This document shows, in pieces, positions 30,175 to 38,568 of a stretch of 64,000 nucleotides of DNA; the stretch's first letter is position 1; each line of letters begins with the position of its first letter. This DNA comes from Nitrosospira sp. Nsp2 (GTDB lineage: Bacteria > Pseudomonadota > Gammaproteobacteria > Burkholderiales > Nitrosomonadaceae). Location of the stretch: contig NZ_QAOU01000001.1 of the NCBI RefSeq assembly GCF_003050965.1, positions 496,001-560,000 of the forward strand. Direction: 5' to 3'. The position numbers and the translations under genes were made by a program. Below the pieces are notes generated by a model. The model was not told the DNA's origin and did not search any database. It was given only the letters and a program-made list of their open reading frames with translations.

Positions 30175-31533
30175 ATGGCTAAAAGCAAATCCACGTACAC
30201 CTGTATCGAATGCGGCGGTCAGACTCTCAAATGGCAGGGTCAGTGCCCGCATTGTCAGGCATGGAACACGCTGGTTGAGGCAGTTGCCGAGAGAGTTGCC
30301 CCGCGCTTCGCGCCGGTGTCGGAAACTGGGCAGGTACAGAACTTGAGCGAGGTAGATGCGGGAGAAGAGGCGCGTTATTCCACAAGCATAGCCGAGTTTG
30401 ATCGCGTGCTGGGAGGCGGCCTGGTCGAGGGTGGGGTGGTATTGCTGGGAGGAGACCCCGGAATTGGCAAATCCACGCTGTTGCTGCAAGCGCTATGTCA
30501 TATGTCCCATATGTCTCCCGCACGAGAGGCGTTGTATGTCAGCGGCGAAGAATCGGCTCGCCAAGTGGCGCTACGGGCAAGGCGCATGGCGCTGGATGCG
30601 GAAGCGATACACCTGTTGGCGGAGATCCGGTTGGAGCGTATTCAGGCAGTGCTGACCGAACGCAGACCCGGCATCGCGGTGATTGATTCGATACAGACGA
30701 TTTATTCCGATGCGTTGCAATCCGCGCCCGGTTCCGTTGCTCAGGTCCGGGAATGTGCCGCCCAGTTGACGAGGCTGGCCAAGGCCAGCGGCACGTGCAT
30801 GATTCTGGTTGGCCACGTCACCAAGGAAGGGTCACTGGCCGGCCCCCGGGTTCTCGAGCACATGGTGGACACCGTGCTATATTTCGAAGGGGACACCCAC
30901 TCCAGTTTCCGCATGATTCGGGCTTTCAAGAACCGGTTTGGCGCGGTGAACGAGTTGGGCGTATTCGCCATGACGGACAAGGGCTTGCGTGAAGTCAGCA
31001 ATCCTTCGGCTCTATTCCTTTCTCACCACGGCGGACAAGTCGCCGGTTCCTGTGTGATGGTAACCCAGGAAGGTACGCGTCCCCTGCTGGTGGAGATTCA
31101 GGCGCTGGTGGATGAGGCCCATGCGCCCAATCCAAGACGGCTGAGCGTTGGGCTGGAACAGAACCGTCTGGCAATGTTGCTGGCTGTGCTGCACCGCCAC
31201 GCGGGCATTGCCTGCTTTGATCAGGATGTCTTCGTCAATGCGGTAGGAGGCGTAAAAATTACCGAGCCAGGGGTCGATCTAGCGGTATTGCTTGCGATTG
31301 TTTCGTCGCTTAAGAACAAGCCCTTGCCGGAGAAAACGGTGGTGTTTGGGGAAGTCGGCCTGGCGGGGGAAGTACGCCCGGTGCAGCGCGGCCAGGAACG
31401 ACTGAAGGAAGCGGCTAAACTCGGGTTCGTGCGTGCGATCGTACCTAAAGCCAACCTATCTAAACACGCCATCCCAGGTATCGAGATTATTGCAGTGGAA
31501 CGGGTGGAGGAAGCCGTGGCAAAAATGCGCTGA
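30175..31533 (+). CDS. radA: DNA repair protein RadA
   Basis: A 452-residue branch-migration helicase that acts with RecA in homologous recombination. A C4 zinc finger opens the protein (CIECGG and CPHC), Walker A is GGDPGIGKST (about 92-101), the RadA-specific motif KNRFG lies near residue 255, and the C-terminal third is a Lon-like domain (VGGVKITEPGVDLAVLLAI). The ATG at 30175 fits the family start. The ceramidase-like gene begins ten bases downstream. Confidence 0.96.
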   Translation: MAKSKSTYTCIECGGQTLKWQGQCPHCQAWNTLVEAVAERVAPRFAPVSETGQVQNLSEVDAGEEARYSTSIAEFDRVLGGGLVEGGVVLLGGDPGIGKSTLLLQALCHMSHMSPAREALYVSGEESARQVALRARRMALDAEAIHLLAEIRLERIQAVLTERRPGIAVIDSIQTIYSDALQSAPGSVAQVRECAAQLTRLAKASGTCMILVGHVTKEGSLAGPRVLEHMVDTVLYFEGDTHSSFRMIRAFKNRFGAVNELGVFAMTDKGLREVSNPSALFLSHHGGQVAGSCVMVTQEGTRPLLVEIQALVDEAHAPNPRRLSVGLEQNRLAMLLAVLHRHAGIACFDQDVFVNAVGGVKITEPGVDLAVLLAIVSSLKNKPLPEKTVVFGEVGLAGEVRPVQRGQERLKEAAKLGFVRAIVPKANLSKHAIPGIEIIAVERVEEAVAKMR

Positions 31534-31542
31534 GGCGATACG

Positions 31543-32418
31543 ATGGCGATGGCAATGAGAGGAGGGCGCTTTATCTTTATTGGTGAAGAAAATATGAGTC
31601 GCCGTATGCGCTCCGGGCTGTGGCTGCTGGGAGCACTTTCAATAGCAATGCTTCTTATCGCCGGACTTGCTCCTCCAGTTCACCAGCCGGCGGAATATCA
31701 CCAGTTCGCCGATCAGCGGGAGTTTTTCGGCATTCCGAATTTCTTCAATGTGACCTCCAACGTTGGGTTTCTGCTGGTGGGGGTGGGGGGTATGCTTTTT
31801 GTAACGCGTTCAGGCAATGCCCGTGCAAATACAGTTTTTGTCGAGCCACGTGAGCGCTGGCCATACCTCGTGCTCCTTGCGAGCGTGGCGCTGACCGGGA
31901 TAGGTTCCGCCTATTATCATTTGGCGCCGGACAATGACCGGCTGATGTGGGACCGCCTGCCCATGGCGGTTGCGATTATGGCGCTGGTAGCCGCAACCCT
32001 GGCCGAGCGCGTGAGCGTCCGGGCGGGATTGCAGTTGCTGCCTCTGCTGGTCGTTCTCGGTGCGGGAAGCGTGCTGCACTGGCACTGGAGCGAAAAGCAG
32101 GGTGCAGGGAATCTGAACTTTTACATCGTGGTGCAATTCTACTCGATTCTGGTGATTGTTCTTCTGGCAAAGTTTTTTCCGTCCCGGTATACCCGTGGAG
32201 AAGATATATATGCGGTAGTAGCGTGGTATGCGCTCGCGAAAGCAGGCGAAATTGCGGATCAGAAAATTTATGACCTGGGTAATCTCGTAAGCGGACATAC
32301 GGTAAAGCATCTGGTCGCGGCTGCCGCGGCATACTGGATATTGCGCATGCTGCGACGACGAACGCCGCAGCGGGAACAGGGAGCCGGGCAGCGTTTTGGA
32401 TCGGTTACAGTAAGTTAA
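31543..32418 (+). CDS. Ceramidase-domain seven-helix membrane protein
   Basis: A 291-residue membrane protein with about seven hydrophobic helices. The PNFFNVTSNVGFLLVG and GSAYYHLAPDNDRLMWDRLP segments are signatures of the alkaline ceramidase fold, a zinc hydrolase superfamily; the SN, YYH and Asp residues are candidate active-site positions. Most bacteria lack sphingolipids, so the true substrate may be another amide lipid (inference). GAGG sits seven bases before ATG 31543; an internal ATG at 31594 is an alternative. It follows radA and precedes a hemoglobin gene. Confidence 0.82.
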   Translation: MAMAMRGGRFIFIGEENMSRRMRSGLWLLGALSIAMLLIAGLAPPVHQPAEYHQFADQREFFGIPNFFNVTSNVGFLLVGVGGMLFVTRSGNARANTVFVEPRERWPYLVLLASVALTGIGSAYYHLAPDNDRLMWDRLPMAVAIMALVAATLAERVSVRAGLQLLPLLVVLGAGSVLHWHWSEKQGAGNLNFYIVVQFYSILVIVLLAKFFPSRYTRGEDIYAVVAWYALAKAGEIADQKIYDLGNLVSGHTVKHLVAAAAAYWILRMLRRRTPQREQGAGQRFGSVTVS

Positions 32419-32433
32419 AACGGAGAGGATGAA

Positions 32434-32820
32434 GTGCACCTAATAGAAGCATACGAAGTCATGGGCGGCGAAACCGCAGTGCGGCGTCTGGTGGATCGCT
32501 TTTACGATCTGATGGACGAGGACCCGGACTATTACGGCATACGCAAGCTTCACCCGCAGGATCTGGCCAGTTCCCGGCAGAAGCTATTCATGTTCCTATG
32601 CGGTTTCATGGGCGGACCATCCCTGTACACGGAGAAATTTGGCGAGCCGCGCATGCGCACGCGCCACCTGCCGTTTACCATTGGTATTTCCGAGCGCGAC
32701 CAGTGGCTGTCGTGCATGAGCCGTGCCATGGAAGATGTCGGATTGGAACAGGAGGTATGCAAGAGCCTGGGAAAGGCGTTTTACCAGACCGCGGATTTCA
32801 TGCGCAATCAGCCGGAATAG
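32434..32820 (+). CDS. Group II truncated hemoglobin
   Basis: A 128-residue 2-over-2 globin. YEVMGGETAVRRLVDRFYDLM is the typical start, and LCGFMGGPSLYTEKFGEPRMRTRHLPFTIG includes the proximal His (RTRHLPF) and the group II pattern with Tyr at B10 and Trp at G8 (DQWLSCM). These proteins bind oxygen or nitric oxide, and a nitrosative-stress role would suit a nitrogen-oxidising host (inference). The start is a GTG at 32434 after GGAGAGG. It is close behind the ceramidase-like gene, 15 bases away. Confidence 0.93.
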   Translation: MHLIEAYEVMGGETAVRRLVDRFYDLMDEDPDYYGIRKLHPQDLASSRQKLFMFLCGFMGGPSLYTEKFGEPRMRTRHLPFTIGISERDQWLSCMSRAMEDVGLEQEVCKSLGKAFYQTADFMRNQPE

Positions 32821-32915
32821 AAGATAACTGTACCGCTGTACACGGCGCCATATCCATATGCGGGATTGTTATTGATGAAGATTTTTCCCGCTGCCGGCAG
32901 GGGGCCTGTTCAGGC

Positions 32916-32948
32916 AAAAAAATGGTCCGGGACTTAGTCCCGGACCAT
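32916..32948 (-). terminator. Intrinsic terminator of rhlE
   Basis: A perfect 12-bp stem (ATGGTCCGGGAC at 32922-32933 with 32937-32948) closes on a TTA loop. On the minus strand it is followed by a run of seven T (32916-32922), so it ends rhlE transcription. The plus strand has only ATTATAA after it, so it would be weaker for the globin gene. Confidence 0.85.
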
Positions 32949-32964
32949 CAGGATATTATAACGC

Positions 32965-34356
32965 TTACTTGGGCCTGGAATAAGGGCTTGGCACGCCGCT
33001 GTTTCTGAAGGTATTGGCGGTGGTGCTGCTACGCGTCTTATCCCGGTTATCGCTTAAGGAACGGCCACGGCCATTCTCCCAGCTTCCGCTGCCGGCTGCA
33101 GGTCGTCCGCTATCGTTTGACCAGGTACGGTTGCGTTTATGGGCAACACTGGGCGCGCCTCGCGACGCGCTGGCGGCGCCGGTGCCGGCACCAGCACCAG
33201 CACCGGGACGAGGCTTGAATCTCGGCTCCAGTCCTGGTACGACATGCGAATCGATCCGCTGCCCGGTAAAGCGTTCTATTTTTTTCAGACTGATGCCATC
33301 CTTCACCGAAGCGAACGATACCGCGATTCCAGAAGCGCCGGCCCGGCCGGTCCTTCCTATGCGGTGAACATAGTCTTCAGCAAACTTCGGCAAGTCGAAA
33401 TTAATGACGTGAGTAATGCCGGCCACGTCAATTCCCCGCGCGGCCACGTCGGTTGCCACCAGCACTCTCAGCCCGCCGTGGCGCAGCTTTGTCAGCGTAC
33501 GAGTGCGGTCGCGCTGATTCATATCCCCGTGCAGCGCGGCGGCTTCATGGCCTTGGGCAGAGAGATTGTCAGCCAGCGTGTCGGCGTCGCGTTTGGTGGC
33601 CGTAAAAACGATGGCCTGTTTCATGGTTATATCGCGCAGGAGGTGATCCAGCAGCCGGTTTTTGTGAGACATGTCGTCCACGTAATGCAGTCGCTGCTCG
33701 ATGTTATCAAGCTTTGCCTGTTGCGTTGCCACCTGGATGCGCTGGGGCGCTTTGAGGAGCCGCGCGGCCACCTTGTCGATCGCGCCGTCAAGCGTCGCCG
33801 AGAACAGCAGGGTCTGCCGGCTTGCGGGCGTGGCCGAGGCGATGGTTTCCACGTCATCAATGAAGCCCATATCGAGCATGCGATCCGCTTCGTCCAGCAC
33901 CAGCATTTCGAGGCGCGAAAACTGGATGCGTCCGCGCTGGATATGATCGATCAAACGGCCAGGCGTCGCGACGAGGATATCGACCGGCTGCGAAAGCAAT
34001 TTATTCTGCAGCGGATAAGGCATGCCGCCGAGTATGCTTATGACTTTGACACGGGGCAGGTGCTTGCCGTACTTTGCCGCCGCTTCCGACACCTGAAGCG
34101 CAAGTTCCCGCGTAGGGGTGAGTACCAATACCCGGGGGCCTCGACCGGGTATCCTGGATGGCTCTGCGAGACGGTGCAGCGCCGGGAGCATGAAGGCGGC
34201 TGTCTTGCCCGTGCCGGTCTGGGCCGAGGCCATCACGTCTTGACCAGCGAGAAGCGCCGGGATAGCCTGTTCCTGAATGGGTGTGGGGGTCGTATAGCCC
34301 GCGTCGTTAATCGCTTTAAGGATGAGTGGATGCAGATTGAGATTTTCGAAAGACAC
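32965..34356 (-). CDS. rhlE: ATP-dependent RNA helicase, RhlE type
   Basis: A 463-residue DEAD-box helicase for ribosome assembly or RNA decay. Motifs in order: Q motif with PTPIQEQAIPALL, motif I AQTGTGKTAA, Ia PTRELALQ, II VLDEADRMLDMG, III SATLD, V ATDVAARGID and VI HRIGRTGRAG. After residue 380 the C-terminal tail is low in complexity, rich in Gly, Ala, Arg and Ser, as in other RhlE proteins. A long leader of uncertain size lies upstream. Confidence 0.94.
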   Translation of the reverse strand: MSFENLNLHPLILKAINDAGYTTPTPIQEQAIPALLAGQDVMASAQTGTGKTAAFMLPALHRLAEPSRIPGRGPRVLVLTPTRELALQVSEAAAKYGKHLPRVKVISILGGMPYPLQNKLLSQPVDILVATPGRLIDHIQRGRIQFSRLEMLVLDEADRMLDMGFIDDVETIASATPASRQTLLFSATLDGAIDKVAARLLKAPQRIQVATQQAKLDNIEQRLHYVDDMSHKNRLLDHLLRDITMKQAIVFTATKRDADTLADNLSAQGHEAAALHGDMNQRDRTRTLTKLRHGGLRVLVATDVAARGIDVAGITHVINFDLPKFAEDYVHRIGRTGRAGASGIAVSFASVKDGISLKKIERFTGQRIDSHVVPGLEPRFKPRPGAGAGAGTGAASASRGAPSVAHKRNRTWSNDSGRPAAGSGSWENGRGRSLSDNRDKTRSSTTANTFRNSGVPSPYSRPK

Positions 34357-34830
34357 TTTTTTTTCCTATAAATGGAATGCATGATGCATCGTATTTTTCC
34401 GGATTCCAGTGCTGCATTGCTGCATCAGGCTTTGACGCCGCAATGTAAATGACCATGGGCCGCTTCTTTTGAGCGCCGGATTGCTAACCGCGTATTGGTC
34501 GCCCGTGTGTGCTGGACTTGGGATTATTGATGCGCTAACGCGCGCGAGCAGGACGTTACTGCCGTAGAACTGATGGGCATGGCACCGCTGGCGCACAACA
34601 AGGAGTTTTCCAGGCGCCCCGATTAAGGGATGCTATTCGAGAAAACCCTAAACATCGCCGCTAAGCGTGCCGCACAATTTCCTGGGAACTGGAAAATCGA
34701 AGAGAGATCGGAAACGGTCAGGAACGATGAACCGAAGAAAAGAGAAGAGATGCACGTTGATACGTTCGTTCCCTTTCCATCGCTTCGCGTAGTATACGTG
34801 AAACCCGGGATAAATTATAGTTATTTAAAA

Positions 34831-35119
34831 AGCTTCTCAATAAGTCCTCTCGCCCGTGATAATGGGCTTCCCGGGATGGGATGCGCGAAAGGCGGTGACG
34901 CGAATGGCCGAGCAATGATCGATGCCGACCCGGGAGCACGACAAAGCAGACTGTCCACAGCCACATCTCTTCGGGTTGCGACAAATCATGCCCCATCGGC
35001 TTTGCGCGTTGAACGCGTTTGCGCCGCCGACCAAGAGTTGAAGCCACGTCCTGCGCTGGCGTTGTGCTCACTCCGAATTTGCCGGGAACGCGCTCCACGC
35101 AGGACTTGTTAAGAGGTTC
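34831..35119. mobile_element. Possible remnant of a small inverted-repeat element (MITE-like)
   Basis: The left end AGCTTCTCAATAAGTCCT (34831-34848) matches the inverted right end (complement of 35101-35119) at 14 of 18 positions, all differences being transitions. The right end lies within the 37-bp sequence also seen at 16227-16263. The 289-bp interior encodes nothing recognised, and no target duplication is evident, so this may be an old element or chance pairing. Confidence 0.35.
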
Positions 35120-35124
35120 ATCAA
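35088..35124. repeat. 37-bp dispersed repeat, copy 2 (beyond the ftsH stop)
   Basis: Matches 16227-16263 at 30 of 37 positions and lies 26 bases beyond the ftsH stop codon, a similar context to the proB copy. Confidence 0.55.
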
Positions 35125-35149
35125 GCTGAAGCGCTTGACGGTTGCCCGC

Positions 35150-36979
35150 TCAGGCCGCGAGGGCTTCGCCCCGCCGGATTTCCCTTTTCAGGGCTTCTAT
35201 CTGGGGGGGGTTAAGCGTTTCGCTCTTGAGCAGTTCTTCCGCCGTGCGGTCCAGCAAGCTTCGGTTCGTCTTCAGGATCGCGATGGCGCGCTCCAATGCA
35301 CGTTCAACCATTGTACGTACCGTGTTATCTATGGCTTTCGCCGTTTCTTCACTGTATTCGCGGCTCTGTGGCAGGGGAAAATCCGGTTGCAGGTAGGCTG
35401 AGCGCTCCCGGTCATAGGCCACGTTCCCCAGGGCGCTGCTCATGCCATAGCGCAGCACCATGGCTCGAGCAAGGTCGGTAGCACGCACCAGATCGTTCGT
35501 CGCGCCGGTGGATATCTCGTTAAACACCACCTGCTCGGCCGCGCGTCCTCCCATCAGCACAGCCATTTTATTATCGAGTTCCGTTTTTTTCATCAGGAAC
35601 CGGTCCTCCGTCGGTCGCTGGATGGTATAGCCGAGCGCGCCGACTCCGCGAGGAATGATCGAGATCTTATGAACCTCGTCAGTTCCTGGCAGGGCAAGCG
35701 CGACCATGGCGTGCCCTAATTCGTGAAAAGCGACCACGCGCCGCTCGACCGGGTTGAGCAGGCGGTTGCGTTTCTCAAGTCCGGCCACCACGCGCTCGAT
35801 GGCGTTGTTGAAGTCATTCATCGTCACTGCCGAGCCGTTTCGCCGGGTGGCGAGCAGCGCCGCTTCGTTGACCAGATTTGCAAGATCCGCTCCCGTGAAG
35901 CCAGGCGTTAGAGCGGCGATCTGTTCCGGCTTTACATCGGGATCAAGTTTTACCTTCGTTAAATGCACTGCCAGAATCTGCTCGCGGCCCAGCTTGTCCG
36001 GCCGATCCACCAGGACCTGGCGATCGAACCGGCCGGCGCGAAGCAGCGCCGGATCGAGGATTTCGGGACGGTTCGTCGCCCCCAGCAGCACCACTCCGCT
36101 TTTCGGATCAAAACCGTCGAGTTCAGCCAAGAGCTGATTCAGCGTTTGCTCCTTCTCGTCGTGCCCGCCTAACCCGTAGGCGCCCCGGGCTCTCCCCAGC
36201 GAATCCAGCTCATCAATGAAAATGATTGCTGGCGCGATTTGACGAGCCTGCTCGAACAGGTCGCGCACGCGCGCGGCACCAACCCCGACGAACATCTCGA
36301 CGAATTCCGAGCCGGAAATCGAGAAGAACGGCACACCCGCTTCACCGGCGACGGCGCGGGCCAGCAGCGTTTTGCCCGAGCCCGGCGGTCCAACCAGCAG
36401 GATACCCTTGGGCGCGCGCCCGCCGAGGCGGCTATACCCTTGCGTATCCTTCAAAAAATTGACGATTTCCTTGAGTTCATCCTTTGCCTCGTCGACACCG
36501 GCCACGTCGTCGAAGGTAACTTTCGTCTCTTTCTCCACGAATACCTTTGCGCGGCTCTTGCCGATCGCCATCAGCCCCCCGCTGATCCCGCCAGGGTTCA
36601 TGCGACGGATAAGAAACAGCCAGATTCCTATAAACACCGCCATAGGCACGATCCAGGACAACAGGTCGCGCAGCCAGGTACTTTGAACGACGCCAGTGTA
36701 GATTACGTTGTGCTTGTCCAGTTGATCGGCCAGATCGGATTCAACGCGCGTCGTAACGAACTCCTTCAGCCCATTGGCGCCCTTCTCCTTCAGCGTGCCG
36801 TAGATGCGATCCTGGGTTATGGCGATCTCCGCGATCTTGCCCTGATCCAGTAATTCGTGAAAGCGGCTGTAAGGAATGGGTTCGACCTTGGTATATTGAG
36901 AATACAGGTCTTGTATCAGCAAAATGCCGAATATCGCGATAATGATGTACCAGAAATTGATTTGCGCTTTCTTGTCCAT
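35150..36979 (-). CDS. ftsH: ATP-dependent zinc metalloprotease, FtsH family
   Basis: A 609-residue membrane protease that extracts and degrades membrane and short-lived proteins. Two membrane helices ([16 protein letters not shown] and [19 protein letters not shown]) flank a periplasmic domain. The AAA motor has [19 protein letters not shown] and the second region [13 protein letters not shown]. The zinc site is HELGH (about residue 418) with the distal Asp in TDLARAM. It is shorter and more divergent than E. coli FtsH (644) and stands alone, so it is probably a second paralogue; ftsH is therefore a family name here. AAGGA lies before ATG 36979. Confidence 0.9.
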   Translation of the reverse strand: MDKKAQINFWYIIIAIFGILLIQDLYSQYTKVEPIPYSRFHELLDQGKIAEIAITQDRIYGTLKEKGANGLKEFVTTRVESDLADQLDKHNVIYTGVVQSTWLRDLLSWIVPMAVFIGIWLFLIRRMNPGGISGGLMAIGKSRAKVFVEKETKVTFDDVAGVDEAKDELKEIVNFLKDTQGYSRLGGRAPKGILLVGPPGSGKTLLARAVAGEAGVPFFSISGSEFVEMFVGVGAARVRDLFEQARQIAPAIIFIDELDSLGRARGAYGLGGHDEKEQTLNQLLAELDGFDPKSGVVLLGATNRPEILDPALLRAGRFDRQVLVDRPDKLGREQILAVHLTKVKLDPDVKPEQIAALTPGFTGADLANLVNEAALLATRRNGSAVTMNDFNNAIERVVAGLEKRNRLLNPVERRVVAFHELGHAMVALALPGTDEVHKISIIPRGVGALGYTIQRPTEDRFLMKKTELDNKMAVLMGGRAAEQVVFNEISTGATNDLVRATDLARAMVLRYGMSSALGNVAYDRERSAYLQPDFPLPQSREYSEETAKAIDNTVRTMVERALERAIAILKTNRSLLDRTAEELLKSETLNPPQIEALKREIRRGEALAA

Positions 36980-37106
36980 TTATCCTTCCTCAATGTCCAA
37001 TTGCTCGCTCTAGACAATTTCGTCCAGTTCCAGCATAGCAGATGGGGGGCTCAGCCGCCGAATACAACCATGCCGGGGTGGGCTAGGGCGATTAAAAGCT
37101 GGTAAA

Positions 37107-37210
37107 AGTCGAGAAGCTCGACTAAAACTCGAAGTGAGTTCTACTTTGAGAAGGGTTTCGACTCCCTGAGTCGAGTTGACAAACATTTGATGTCCTCGTC
37201 GGACATGTCC
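37107..37210. promoter_or_regulatory. Palindrome cluster between ftsH and the pqi operon
   Basis: Three palindromes lie within 105 bp: AGTCGAG-AAG-CTCGACT (37107-37123), TCGACTC-CCT-GAGTCGA (37158-37174) and GGACATGTCC (37201-37210). The TCGAGT/ACTCGA core recurs between them. A perfect -35 TTGACA (37176-37181) abuts the second palindrome without a good -10 box. This looks like a control region for the divergent genes; the regulator is unknown. Confidence 0.45.
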
Positions 37211-37258
37211 TTCAGGTGACGTGATGGGACCCTCCAAAATCGGCCACGGTTACTGCTC

Positions 37259-37945
37259 ATGCAAGAAATACCGTATTTGATGGCTTGTGAACATTGCGAT
37301 GCGATTCACAGCCGGCCAGCGTTGGAGCCAGGCGAGATCGCGCATTGCAGTCGGTGCGGCGGCGAGCTGGAACGGGACATGCGGGCCCATCGAAGGCGCA
37401 TTCTGCCGCTGACTATTGCAACTCTGATCATGTACATTGTCGCAAACGGGTTTCCGATTATGGAGATCGAACTTCATGGTCGTTCCAATCAAATGACGCT
37501 CATCGGCTCGGTGTTGTCCATGAATGCTGCAGGGATGCCCCTGATAGCATTTCTGGTGTTCGCAACGACCATTGCGTTCCCCCTCGTTAAACTCTTTACT
37601 CTGTTCTATCTGCTTGTATGCATAAACCGGCTGGTAAATCCACTAGGGTTCAATTTATTGGTGCGAATGATTCAATTGTTGCGGCCCTGGATAATGGTGG
37701 AGATTCTCCTGCTCGGCGCGATCGTTTCATTCGTCAAAATGACGAGCATGGCAACGGTCGTGCCGGGAATCTCGCTGTGGGCATTGGGCGGGCTCGCGTT
37801 GCTTCTCGCATCAGTGCTCTCATTCGATCCGCAATGTATGTGGCACATGTCCCTGCTCAACAATGATGACGATAAAGCGATGCCGGCAAACAGAACCGGA
37901 ACCGGTGGATCAATCGAAAAAGCCGTAAAGGACAAAGCATCGTGA
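37259..37945 (+). CDS. pqiA: PqiA/LetA-like membrane protein, first half
   Basis: A 228-residue inner-membrane protein. It opens with a four-Cys zinc ribbon (CEHCDAI and CSRCGGELE) and has about four membrane helices, with the characteristic YIVANGFPIMEIELHGRS and VLLLASVLSFDPQCMW segments. E. coli PqiA is one chain with two such modules; here they are encoded separately. PqiA is thought to feed lipids to the periplasmic PqiB channel. GTG of the next gene overlaps its stop (37942-37945). Confidence 0.9.
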   Translation: MQEIPYLMACEHCDAIHSRPALEPGEIAHCSRCGGELERDMRAHRRRILPLTIATLIMYIVANGFPIMEIELHGRSNQMTLIGSVLSMNAAGMPLIAFLVFATTIAFPLVKLFTLFYLLVCINRLVNPLGFNLLVRMIQLLRPWIMVEILLLGAIVSFVKMTSMATVVPGISLWALGGLALLLASVLSFDPQCMWHMSLLNNDDDKAMPANRTGTGGSIEKAVKDKAS

Positions 37946-38568
37946 AAACGGCGGCCAGCCTGAACATGGTTGCCTGTGCTCATTGCGCGAAGCTCTGGAA
38001 AGCCGTTGAAGCGGGCGAACGTTGCGAGTGTTGCGGAGCAAAGCTGCATATGAGGAAACCTAACAGCTTGCGTCGAACCTGGGCCTTCGTGATTGCGGCC
38101 TGCATACTGTATCTGCCCGCAAACATGCTTCCTGTAATGATTACCTCATCCTTTCCGGGTGAGCAGCAGCACGACACTATCATGAGCGGTATTATCTATT
38201 TCTGGGTTTCAGGCTCATGGGCGGTGGCAGCTGTCATTTTTATCGCCAGCTTTGTGGTGCCGCTGTTCAAGCTGGCGGTCATGATATTGCTTTTGATAAC
38301 GGTGCAACGGCGTATTCGCTGGCAACTTCTGCAGCGGGCAAAGCTTTATCGCGTGGTCGAAGTAATCGGTCGATGGTCAATGCTGGACGTTTTCGTCGTG
38401 TCCCTGGTGACCGGCCTCGTACAGATCCCCGGCTTTGTCGAGGTTCACCCCGGTCCCGGAATCGCGGCATTCGCGGCAGTGGTGATACTAACCATGCTTG
38501 CTTCAATGAGCTTTGATCCTCGTTTACTGTGGGATGCCGCCGAACAAGATTCCGGGGCACCGGCGTGA
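37942..38568 (+). CDS. pqiA: PqiA/LetA-like membrane protein, second half
   Basis: A 208-residue protein equivalent to the C-terminal module of E. coli PqiA. A zinc-ribbon motif (CAHCAKLW and CECCGAK) is followed by about four helices with ILYLPANMLPVMITSSF and the final ASMSFDPRLLWD. It starts at a GTG overlapping the preceding stop by four bases (GTGA), and its own stop overlaps pqiB in the same way, so the two halves should be made in equal amounts and act as a heterodimer (inference). Confidence 0.9.
   Translation: MKTAASLNMVACAHCAKLWKAVEAGERCECCGAKLHMRKPNSLRRTWAFVIAACILYLPANMLPVMITSSFPGEQQHDTIMSGIIYFWVSGSWAVAAVIFIASFVVPLFKLAVMILLLITVQRRIRWQLLQRAKLYRVVEVIGRWSMLDVFVVSLVTGLVQIPGFVEVHPGPGIAAFAAVVILTMLASMSFDPRLLWDAAEQDSGAPA

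Larger units (their letters stand above)
34357..35149. other. Long gene-poor region between rhlE and ftsH
   Basis: Nearly 800 bases. Open frames of up to 160 codons occur, but they show no family motif, plausible start site or membrane pattern, and I leave them out. The right part (34831-35119) is bounded by degenerate inverted repeats. A,T-rich sequence around 34810-34830 adjoins the left repeat. Confidence 0.45.

Noticed and set aside
34718-35098. 126-codon minus-strand open frame in the same region
   Set aside because: No recognised family, and both strands being open suggests GC-driven chance.
34630-35112. 160-codon plus-strand open frame in the rhlE-ftsH region
   Set aside because: No ribosome-binding site, no family motif, and composition like random open frame; the segment overlaps a probable repeat element.
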